Positions 1 to 6,060 of a stretch of DNA of 7,413 bases are shown here, one piece after another. A model generated the notes under the pieces. The model did no database searches. It was not told where the DNA came from and saw only the letters and a list, made by a program, of their open reading frames with translations. A program made the translations under genes and the position numbers. This DNA comes from Rhizobacter sp. Its GTDB lineage: Bacteria; Pseudomonadota; Gammaproteobacteria; Burkholderiales; Burkholderiaceae_C. Position 1 is the first letter of the stretch. Each line of letters begins with the position of its first letter. The DNA is taken from positions 1 to 7,413 of the forward strand of contig JANXVK010000655.1 in NCBI GenBank assembly GCA_025351675.1, in the 5' to 3' direction.

Positions 1-488
1 GGCAGGAACACGCGCACGCCGCGGCGGTGGAAGGCATCGATGGCGCAGCGCAGGCCTTCGAGCCCGCCGGGCAGATCGTGCGCGAGTTCGGTCTGGTTCC
101 GATCGTCGATGCCGATGTTCGGGTAGACATACCAGATCAGCACGCTGTCGATGCCGCCGAAGCGTGCGATCAGGTCGTCGAGGTAACGGTCGACGGTGTA
201 CTCGCCGCTCACCGGGTCGAAGAAGTAGCGGTCCTCGACCATCATCTGGGCGTGCACGAAATTGCGCTGGGCCCACTGCAGCTCGGGGCGGCGGTAGTTG
301 GCGTCGTCGTAGCCGATGCGGATCAGGTGTTCGCGCCGCCAGTCGAGCAGGTCGCGGATCCAGTCGTCGGCGCTGCCGCCGACGTCCATTTTCCAGTGGC
401 CGATTTCGGCGAACGGCCAGCCGGGCGCCTTGCCCGGCGTCGGCAGGTAGCGGCCGGTGGTGACGTGGGAGAACTTGTACTCAGCCAT
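1..488 (-). CDS. N-terminal part of an unassigned TIM-barrel glycosidase-like protein (runs off the left edge)
   Basis: An open frame of 162 codons without a stop continues past the left edge, so the C-terminus is unseen. The ATG lies inside the ribokinase stop region; the two genes share 8 bp (ATGGCTGA), which suggests translational coupling. The residues look like real protein: a Trp/Asp-rich stretch (W24, W32, W43, W50), then YRRPELQW at 65-72, MMVEDRYFFDP at 82-92 and TVDRYLDDL at 98-106. Next come a strand and loop, SVLIWYVYPNIGIDDRNQ (115-132), and a helix leading to a second strand (GGLEGLRCAIDAFHRRGVRVFL, near 141-162). The alternation of a buried strand, an acidic loop and a helix ending in FHRRGVRV is typical of (beta/alpha)8 glycoside hydrolases. 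I have an uncertain memory of similar N-termini in large proteins that also carry a formylglycine-generating-enzyme-like domain, but that part would lie outside the window. There is no signal peptide, so a cytoplasmic location is likely. The reading frame is strong; the function is tentative. Confidence 0.75.
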   Translation of the reverse strand, partial: MAEYKFSHVTTGRYLPTPGKAPGWPFAEIGHWKMDVGGSADDWIRDLLDWRREHLIRIGYDDANYRRPELQWAQRNFVHAQMMVEDRYFFDPVSGEYTVDRYLDDLIARFGGIDSVLIWYVYPNIGIDDRNQTELAHDLPGGLEGLRCAIDAFHRRGVRVFL

Positions 489-1374
489 GCGGTACCGGAT
501 GGGATTGAAGGAATGCGTCGACCTCGTCGCGCGTCGGGATGCTCGCCTGCGCGCCGAGCCGCGTGCAGGCGATCGCCGCGGCGGCGCTGGCACGGCGCAG
601 CGCGCGCGCGAGTGCTGCACCCTCGCTCAACGCGGCCACGAGCGCGCCGCAGAAGGTGTCCCCGGCGGCGGTGGTGTCGACGGCCTGCACCGCGAACGCC
701 GGCTGCTCGATGACGCTGCCGGCGTCGCGCGCGCGGCAGCCGTGGGCGCCGAGCGTGACGATCACGCACGGCACGTCGAGAGGGGCGAGCGCTGCGTCGA
801 TGTCGTCGGGCACTTTCGTGATCGCCGCGAGCTCGCCCTTGTTGACGATCAGCACATCGACGGCGGCCAGCAGCGCGGCGGGCAGGGCCTGCGCCGGCGC
901 GGCGTTCAGCACCACCGTCACACCGGCGGCGCGGGCGCGGCAGGCGAACGCGGTCACGCTGTCGAGCGGGGTTTCGAGCTGCAGCAGCAGGTGCGTCACG
1001 CCGGTGAGCGCCGGCAGGTCGCGGGGCTGCAGCGATGCGTTCGCGCCCGGCGCAACCGTGATCGCGTTCTCGGCATCGTCCGAGACGCAGATGAACGCGG
1101 TGCCGGTCGGCTCGTCGACGCAGCGCACGATGTGCAGCGCCACCCCAGCGTCGCGCAGCGAGGCCTCGATCGGCGCCGCGAACGCGTCACTGCCGAGCGC
1201 CAGCAGCATCTGCGTCGTCGCGCCGCCGGCGCGCGCGCAGGCCACGGCCTGGTTCGCGCCCTTGCCACCGGGGAAGGTCTTGAACTCGCGCCCGAGCACG
1301 GTTTCACCCGGTGCCGGGATGTGCGCCGCGCGCACGACGAAGTCGAGGTTGGCCGAGCCGGCGACAAGGATCAT
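481..1374 (-). CDS. rbsK: Ribokinase (PfkB-family sugar kinase)
   Basis: Ribokinase phosphorylates D-ribose at O5 with ATP in the cytoplasm, passing it to the pentose phosphate pathway. The 297-residue length is normal for the family. Visible landmarks are the N-terminal GSANLDF (residues 6-12) with the sugar-contacting Asp11, the first PfkB signature GGKGANQA at 36-43, and PTGTAFI at 89-95. Further on are Glu134 in LQLETPL, NAAPA at 157-161, the NKGE (N..E) motif at 178-181 and TLGAHG at 207-212. The ATP-site signature DTTAAGDTF is at 233-241, with catalytic Asp239. GGKGANQA and DTTAAGDTF favour true ribokinase over the ketodeoxygluconate or fructose kinases of the same superfamily, although a related pentose cannot be excluded from motifs alone. 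The gene starts 76 bp after the serine hydrolase and its stop overlaps the next gene, so it is probably in the same operon. The ribosome-binding site is weak and the leader is GC-rich with a hairpin. Confidence 0.93.
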   Translation of the reverse strand: MILVAGSANLDFVVRAAHIPAPGETVLGREFKTFPGGKGANQAVACARAGGATTQMLLALGSDAFAAPIEASLRDAGVALHIVRCVDEPTGTAFICVSDDAENAITVAPGANASLQPRDLPALTGVTHLLLQLETPLDSVTAFACRARAAGVTVVLNAAPAQALPAALLAAVDVLIVNKGELAAITKVPDDIDAALAPLDVPCVIVTLGAHGCRARDAGSVIEQPAFAVQAVDTTAAGDTFCGALVAALSEGAALARALRRASAAAAIACTRLGAQASIPTRDEVDAFLQSHPVPHG

Positions 1375-1390
1375 GTCGAGCCCGCCGGGC

Positions 1391-1408
1391 CGGCCAAGGG
1401 GCTGGCCG
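1391..1408 (-). other. Hairpin just upstream of the ribokinase start
   Basis: A perfect 6-bp inverted repeat (CGGCCA/TGGCCG) with a 6-nt loop lies in the gap between the serine hydrolase and ribokinase genes. Its near end is 16 nt before the ribokinase ATG. A second small GCCC/GGGC repeat (1380-1390) sits between it and the ATG. There is no T-run after it, so it does not look like an intrinsic terminator. It could slow ribosome loading or protect mRNA ends. In DNA this GC-rich a chance repeat is quite possible. Confidence 0.35.
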
Positions 1409-1450
1409 TGCCATCGGGGGGCAGCGAGCGGGGCGAGTCAGCGCGCGTTT

Positions 1451-2743
1451 TCATTCGAGAGCCTGATAGACGAGGTTGTAGAAAGGGCTGCCGAGCTTCG
1501 GCAGATCGGCCACATCATCGCGCGGCAGATGCTGCAGCAGCAGGATCGCGATCATTCCTTCTTTCGGGTCGATGGTGAAGTACGTTGATGCCGCACCCGA
1601 CCAGCCGAACGCGCCGAGCGACGCGCGCCGGCCGCGTCGGGCAGGGTCGGTGACGACCGAGCCGCCGAGGCCGAAGCCTTCTCCGGTGGCGAGCGAGGTC
1701 GGCCCGGCGAGCGGCGGTGTCATCGACGCGAGCTGGTCCTGCATCATCAGCATGACCGTCTCGCGCTTCAGTAATTGCGCGCCGTCGAGCGTGCCGCCGT
1801 TCAGCAGCATCTGGCAAAAGCGCAGGTAATCCGGGCCGGTCGAGTACAGGCCGCCGGCGCCGCTCGGGTACGCCCTGAGCGATTCACCGGGCAGGCGGGT
1901 CTGCGGGCCGGGCAATGCCACCAGCACGTTGTCAGGGCCCATCGTGGTGATCGCGGCGATGCGTGTACGCGCGTCTGGCGGCACCGCAAAGCCGGTGTCG
2001 ACCATGCGCAGCGGCGCGAAGATGCGGCGCTGCAGGAATGCGTCGAAGCGCTCGCCGCTCGCGACCTCGACGACGCGGGCGAGCACTTCGGTGTTGACGC
2101 CGTCGTAGCCGAAGCGCGTGCCCGGCTCGGCGCCCAGCGGCACGCCGGCAACGCGTGTGGCGAAGTCGTTCAGGTCGACAGACTGCGGCAGGTCGGCGCG
2201 GGTCAGCAGTCGCGTCGCAGCATCGAAACCCGCGTCGAGCCCGCCGCCGGTCGCGAACCCGGCGGTATGCGTCAGCAGGTGGCGAATCGTCAACGTGCGC
2301 GCGGGTGCACCCACCGTGCCGTCCCCGAACAGACGCAGGTTCGCGAACGCCGGCAGGTGGCGCGCGACCGGGTCGTCGAGCCCGAGGCGACCTTCTTCCA
2401 CCAGCATCAGCGCCGCGACGCTGGCGATTGGCTTGGTCATCGAGTAGAGGCGAAAGATCGCGTCCCTTGCCATCGGCTCGCGCCGCGCCAGATCGCGCGA
2501 GCCAACGGCCTGCCACTGCACCAGCTTGCCGTGGCGCGCGATCAGCATCACCGCGCCCAAGTAGCCGCGCGCGTCGGTGGCGGTCTGCAGGAAGGCGGGC
2601 AGGCGCGCCAGTCGTGTCGCTTCGAAGCCTTCGGTCGCGGCTGCGGCGACGGGCAATGGCGATGCCGTCGCGAGCGTCGGTTGCGCCACCGCCCACGGGC
2701 CGGCACAGGCCAGCGAACACAGCAGGGACGCGATCAGTTTCAT
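1451..2743 (-). CDS. Exported serine hydrolase, beta-lactamase fold (class C / family VIII esterase-like)
   Basis: This 430-residue protein has a Sec-type signal peptide: a Lys2 start, a hydrophobic core at 3-19 and likely cleavage after AVA (18-20). The cysteines in the core do not form a proper lipobox, so a soluble periplasmic enzyme is likelier than a lipoprotein. The catalytic SxxK motif is SMTK at 101-104, giving nucleophile Ser101 and base Lys104. HLLTHTAG follows at 155-162, and the Tyr motif (YDGVN) starts at Tyr213 in place of the class C YxN. SGAGGLYST is at 293-301. In the position of the KTG box of true beta-lactamases is GWSGAAST (379-386), a W-x-G form usual in EstB-like carboxylesterases and related amidases. 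Ester or amide cleavage is therefore more likely than beta-lactam resistance. It begins 51 bp after the TonB receptor stop, so the two are probably co-transcribed. Both act in the cell envelope, and the enzyme may process what the receptor imports. Confidence 0.9.
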   Translation of the reverse strand: MKLIASLLCSLACAGPWAVAQPTLATASPLPVAAAATEGFEATRLARLPAFLQTATDARGYLGAVMLIARHGKLVQWQAVGSRDLARREPMARDAIFRLYSMTKPIASVAALMLVEEGRLGLDDPVARHLPAFANLRLFGDGTVGAPARTLTIRHLLTHTAGFATGGGLDAGFDAATRLLTRADLPQSVDLNDFATRVAGVPLGAEPGTRFGYDGVNTEVLARVVEVASGERFDAFLQRRIFAPLRMVDTGFAVPPDARTRIAAITTMGPDNVLVALPGPQTRLPGESLRAYPSGAGGLYSTGPDYLRFCQMLLNGGTLDGAQLLKRETVMLMMQDQLASMTPPLAGPTSLATGEGFGLGGSVVTDPARRGRRASLGAFGWSGAASTYFTIDPKEGMIAILLLQHLPRDDVADLPKLGSPFYNLVYQALE

Positions 2744-2756
2744 GACGTCAGAGTCA

Positions 2757-2770
2757 GGCGCGAACGCGCC
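2757..2770 (-). other. Short intercistronic hairpin between the TonB receptor and serine hydrolase genes
   Basis: The inverted repeat GGCGCG-TT-CGCGCC (effectively a 5-bp stem with a 4-nt loop) lies in the 51-bp gap. It is 24 nt past the receptor stop and 13 nt before the hydrolase ATG. No T-run follows, so it is not a clear terminator. It could act as a 3'-end stabiliser for the receptor message or shape hydrolase translation, which lacks an obvious Shine-Dalgarno sequence. A chance repeat in GC-rich DNA is a real alternative. Confidence 0.35.
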
Positions 2771-2794
2771 GCCCCTCGGTGCGCTGGGTGCTGA

Positions 2795-4954
2795 TCAGAA
2801 CGTGATCGAATGGGACAGCGAGAACACCCGGCCGCGGCCCGACCAGTAGTTGCGGAACCCGGTGACTTGCGACCAGCTCAGGATGTAGAACTTGTTGGTC
2901 ACGTTCTCGATGCCCGCGGTGAGCTTGCCATATTTGCCGAGATCGTAGTTGGCGCCCAGGTCGAACAGCGTGTAGCCCTTGGTGTGCTCGGGCACCGCAG
3001 CGCCTTCGTTCAGGTCGCGCGACAGCAGGGTCGTCGAGCCGAGCGTCACGTCGAACTGTGGCATCGGCTTCCAGGTAACCGACAGGCCGATCTTGTCGGG
3101 GTTGATGTCGAGTACGCCCAGATTCTTGTCGAGCGGGCCGTCTTTCGTGAACCAGGTCTTGCCGACCATGTGTGCGTAGATCGCGCTGGCCTTCCATTGC
3201 CTGTTGAGTGTCACGTCGCCCGACAACTCCAAGCCCTTGATGTTGACCGGCACCCGGTTCAACACGAAGTCGTTGGTGACCGGGTCGATCGAGAGCGACT
3301 GCCCGAGCCGGGATTTCGACTCGTAGTACGAGGCACTGAAGTTGCCCATCGCGCCGCGCCAGTTGACGCCGATCTCGTTGTTCTTGACCGTCACCGCCTG
3401 CAGGTCGAGGATGCCGGTGACCGACTGGCCGATCACACTCACATTGCGCAGCGGGATGCCGACGTTCGGCAACGTGAAGCCCTTGCCGCTCGACACGAAC
3501 ATCGACCAGCCCGCCCCGATGCGCCAGACCGCACCCAGGTTCGGCAGGTCGGACTGGTAGTCGAGCTGGCCGCCCTCGACATCGCGGCGTTTGCGGAAAT
3601 AGGTCGTCGTGTACGAGTCGACGTTGAGCTTGCCCGCCTCGTGGCGATAGCCGCCCGACAGTGTGATCGGACCGATGTCGTACGACACCTGCACCCAGGG
3701 CGCCACGCTCTTGTAGGTCATCGGCGGCACCCACAGGCGATCGGTCACGGCCAGCCGTTGATCGGCCTTGTCCTGCGCCAGATCGAGGCCGGCGCGCAGC
3801 TCCAGGCCGATCAGGCCGAACGAATCCTGGTGCGCGTACGAGGTGCGCAGGCCCTTCTTCTTCGAGCGCACTTCGGACTGGTCCCACAAGGTGCCGAGGG
3901 GTGCGATCAGCGGGTCTTGGCGGTCGTCGCCGTTCTCGGCGGGATAGCGCATCGCCTGGTCGGCGTAATAGACGGAAAGCGTGAAGACGCCGCCGAACAG
4001 GTTGTTGTGCAGATAGGAAAGCTGACCCTGCGAGAAGTCGTTCAATTCGGCCAGGGTGCCGTGCACGCCGCCGGGCTCGGCGGTGTTGGTCTCACCGGTG
4101 GCGCGATTGCCGTCGACCTGGTGGTAGTTGCCGTTGCCCTTGATCTTGAACTTGCTGACCGAAAACTGGACGCGCTGGTCGTTGCCGTCGCCGAAATTCA
4201 GGCCGGCCTTGAAGAAGCCGTTGTCGGCCTTCGAGTCGGAGGTCGACCCGCTCGTGTTCAGGCCGACGCGCCGGCCGTGGGCGTCGTAGCTGATGCCGCG
4301 TTCGATGTGCGAGACCGCGGCGATCACGTCGAAGGCGGCGTCCTTGTGGGTGAACAGGCCGCCGATCTTCCAGCCGCCGCTGTCATCGTGGAACTGGCTG
4401 GTGTAGCGGGTCGTCAACGTGAACTGGTTGCCCGGCGTGGTCGGAACCGACGAGATGTAGTTGATGATGCCGCCCGCCGCGCCGATGCCTTCCGAGGCCG
4501 ACGGCCCGTTGATGACCTCGATGCGGCCGACGATGCCCATGTCGGTGAACGTGGCGTTGCGCGTGCCTTCGCGCAGCGGCGAGCCTTGCGGCACGCCGTC
4601 GAACAGGCGCAACGCGATCCGGCCGCGCAGGTTCTCGCCGGTGTTGCTCATCGCCTGCGACGACTCCGAATAGCCCGGCACCGTGCGCGCCAGCACGGCG
4701 GTCGCATCTTCGGTGACCGCCAGTGTCTGCGCCAGTTCCTCTTTCGAGACCACCGTGATCGCACCGGCGATCTTGTCGACCGCCTTCGCGCTGCGCGTGC
4801 CGGTGGTGATCGTCACGCGCTCCAGCTCGGCGGCGCTGGCCGCTGCCGCCGGGACCGGTGCCGCCTGCTGCGCGAGCGCGGGCAGCGCGAGCACGGCGAG
4901 CGAGATTGCGGAGAGCGTGCAGGTCGTGAAACGGAGGGCCGGAACTTGTCTCAT
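2795..4954 (-). CDS. TonB-dependent outer-membrane receptor
   Basis: This is a 719-residue gated beta-barrel that uses TonB-ExbB-ExbD energy to import a ligand across the outer membrane. The signal peptide spans 1-28 (hydrophobic core, cleavage after ALPALA). A TonB-box-like stretch, ERVTITTG, lies at 45-52. The plug domain runs from about 60 to 168 and includes AVLARTVPGY (86-95), NLRG (108-111), LFDGVPQG (117-124) and the family-typical RIEVINGPSASEGIGAAGG at 144-162. The rest alternates polar and hydrophobic residues as barrel strands do, with GIENVTNKFY near the end and a final Phe as the barrel-assembly signal. There is no N-terminal signalling extension, so a FecA-type sigma/anti-sigma circuit is not expected. 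I prefer this ATG to one 48 bp upstream because GAGA lies 6 nt before it and it directly begins a normal signal peptide; the earlier start would add 16 polar residues. Sequence alone does not reveal the ligand: siderophore-type receptors look alike, but the neighbours favour an organic carbon source. Confidence 0.93.
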   Translation of the reverse strand: MRQVPALRFTTCTLSAISLAVLALPALAQQAAPVPAAAASAAELERVTITTGTRSAKAVDKIAGAITVVSKEELAQTLAVTEDATAVLARTVPGYSESSQAMSNTGENLRGRIALRLFDGVPQGSPLREGTRNATFTDMGIVGRIEVINGPSASEGIGAAGGIINYISSVPTTPGNQFTLTTRYTSQFHDDSGGWKIGGLFTHKDAAFDVIAAVSHIERGISYDAHGRRVGLNTSGSTSDSKADNGFFKAGLNFGDGNDQRVQFSVSKFKIKGNGNYHQVDGNRATGETNTAEPGGVHGTLAELNDFSQGQLSYLHNNLFGGVFTLSVYYADQAMRYPAENGDDRQDPLIAPLGTLWDQSEVRSKKKGLRTSYAHQDSFGLIGLELRAGLDLAQDKADQRLAVTDRLWVPPMTYKSVAPWVQVSYDIGPITLSGGYRHEAGKLNVDSYTTTYFRKRRDVEGGQLDYQSDLPNLGAVWRIGAGWSMFVSSGKGFTLPNVGIPLRNVSVIGQSVTGILDLQAVTVKNNEIGVNWRGAMGNFSASYYESKSRLGQSLSIDPVTNDFVLNRVPVNIKGLELSGDVTLNRQWKASAIYAHMVGKTWFTKDGPLDKNLGVLDINPDKIGLSVTWKPMPQFDVTLGSTTLLSRDLNEGAAVPEHTKGYTLFDLGANYDLGKYGKLTAGIENVTNKFYILSWSQVTGFRNYWSGRGRVFSLSHSITF

Positions 4955-5152
4955 GTCTTGTCTCTTTTTTTGGTTGCGGATCGCGGCTCCGGCGTCCAGC
5001 ATGGGCTGGCGCGGAATTGACGCGAGTCTGGTGCAGCCGAGACAGAAGTAGAACTATCTGCGCCTATGTTCAGGCTCTAGTTTTTGTTGCTTGCGGACCC
5101 TCGCGAACCTGATCGTCACGCCGGCCCGGCGCCGCCGGGAGGTCAGGGCCGA
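4955..5152 (-). promoter_or_regulatory. Intergenic region upstream of the TonB receptor: likely promoter/operator
   Basis: This 198-bp stretch between the LysR stop and the receptor start is the longest non-coding segment in the window and includes its most AT-rich patch (about 5041-5100). A run of seven A residues on the coding strand (4965-4971) and GAGA form the receptor leader. Several short dyads overlap at 5049-5079: outer TAGA/TCTA, GAAC-N13-GTTC (5051-5071) and GCCT/AGGC (5062-5075). They do not share one centre, and I see no clean T-N11-A LysR box. No convincing -35/-10 pair was found. The placement supports a regulatory role; the exact site is unresolved. Confidence 0.45.
5125..5139 (-). 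other. GC-rich stem-loop directly after the LysR gene
   Basis: A perfect CCCGGC-GGC-GCCGGG inverted repeat begins 13 nt past the LysR stop codon, and GGCCC/GGGCC (5123-5127 and 5146-5150) can form an alternative longer stem. It is well placed for the 3' end of the symporter-LysR message. No U-tract follows in transcription, so it is a terminator candidate only in a weak or Rho-assisted sense. Confidence 0.35.
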
Positions 5153-6031
5153 TCAGGCGCGCGCCCGCATCGCCAGCCGGCACTCCCGCAGGAACACCGT
5201 GACGAGCCGGATGCGAATCGTCGAGCGCGACCAGACGACGCCGATGCGACGCGGCTCGCAGGCTCGCGGCAGCGCGAGCCGCACCAGGTTCAGCCCCTCG
5301 GGCCAGGGCCGGGCCCAATCGGGCACGAGCGAGACGCCCAGGCCGCGATCCACCATCACCGCGATCGCGTTCAGCGCGTTCAGCTCGAAGCGTTCGCGCG
5401 GCACGATGCCCGCCAGGCGCAGGTATTGGTCGGCCTGGCGCCCGCCCCACTGGCTGCGGTCGTAGCGGATCAGCGGTTCGCTCGCGAGCAACTCGTGCGG
5501 GTCGCGCCCGGCCATCGCCGCGGGCGCGAGCACGACCAGCGGTTCCTCGCGCAGCAGCTCCCAGTTGCAGGTCTTGGGCAGCACGAATGGCGCCTGCAGC
5601 ACGATCGCCGCATCGAGCTCGCCGCTCTCGACCGCGCGGTACAGCTCGGGCGAATAGCCCGGTTTGATGAACACCTTGATGCGCGGAAAGGTCTCGACCA
5701 TGCGCGCCAAGATGTCGGGCAGCATGCCGGTCAACGCGTTGGTGCCGGCCCCCAACCGGAGCTCGCCCGAGGTGGCGTCGTCGTTCGCGACCGTGCTCAG
5801 GTCGGCCACGTCGCGCAGCAGGTCGCGCGCGCGCTGCAAGATGCGCGAACCGGGCTCGGTGACGCTGACGGTTCGCCCGGCGCGCGCGATCAGCGGCGCG
5901 CCGATCTCGCGCTCCAGCGTGCGGATTTGCTGAGAGACCGCGGCCGGCGTGATGTTCAGCAGCCGCGCCGCCGCGGCCATCGAGCCGTGGTCGACGACCG
6001 CGACGAAGGTGTTCAGGAATTGCGTGTCCAC
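5153..6031 (-). CDS. LysR-family transcriptional regulator
   Basis: This 292-residue regulator has the standard LysR layout. The N-terminal winged helix-turn-helix covers residues 1-60: FVAVVDHGSMAAAARLL, then ITPAAVSQQIRTLEREIG with the recognition helix near 28-40. A linker helix follows, and from about 90 a two-lobed effector-binding domain starts at GELRLG. Typical later landmarks are the FPRIKVFIKPG strand, ELDAAIVLQAP and a MVDRGLGVSLVPDW segment near the C-terminus. The start is GTG, chosen because it begins exactly at the usual LysR N-terminus (DTQFLNTFVAVV); AGG lies about 12 nt upstream. The gene follows the symporter by 29 bp and points the same way as its neighbours, whereas many LysR genes diverge from their targets. 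It probably controls this locus in response to the imported compound or a breakdown product; the inducer is unknown. Confidence 0.93.
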   Translation of the reverse strand: MDTQFLNTFVAVVDHGSMAAAARLLNITPAAVSQQIRTLEREIGAPLIARAGRTVSVTEPGSRILQRARDLLRDVADLSTVANDDATSGELRLGAGTNALTGMLPDILARMVETFPRIKVFIKPGYSPELYRAVESGELDAAIVLQAPFVLPKTCNWELLREEPLVVLAPAAMAGRDPHELLASEPLIRYDRSQWGGRQADQYLRLAGIVPRERFELNALNAIAVMVDRGLGVSLVPDWARPWPEGLNLVRLALPRACEPRRIGVVWSRSTIRIRLVTVFLRECRLAMRARA

Positions 6032-6060
6032 GCCGCGAGATTACCTGACGCACGCAGGCG

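Noticed and set aside
457..1588. Long plus-strand frames across the ribokinase gene
   Set aside because: Compositionally biased Arg/Ala/Gly- or Ser/Ala-rich translations without motifs, whereas the minus-strand frame shows complete PfkB signatures.
1775..2794. A 339-residue plus-strand frame across the serine hydrolase
   Set aside because: It lies antisense to a gene with clear SxxK catalytic motifs. Its own translation is Arg/Ala-rich and lacks a domain pattern.
2754..3887. A 377-residue minus-strand frame inside the TonB receptor gene
   Set aside because: It is an out-of-frame reading of the receptor, Arg/Gly/Pro-rich, with no family resemblance. The in-frame product is a complete barrel ending in Phe.
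4955..5002. Upstream ATG that would lengthen the TonB receptor by 16 residues
   Set aside because: The added residues are polar and precede a complete signal peptide, while the downstream ATG has GAGA at suitable spacing.
2810..5020. A 736-residue open frame on the plus strand opposite the TonB receptor
   Set aside because: It mirrors the receptor gene nearly end to end. Its predicted protein is rich in Arg, Ala, Val and His, with no recognisable domain or signal. High GC removes stops on the opposite strand, so this is a shadow.
5125..5139. Intrinsic terminator after the LysR gene
   Set aside because: The stem is good but no U-tract follows, so I list it only as a stem-loop.
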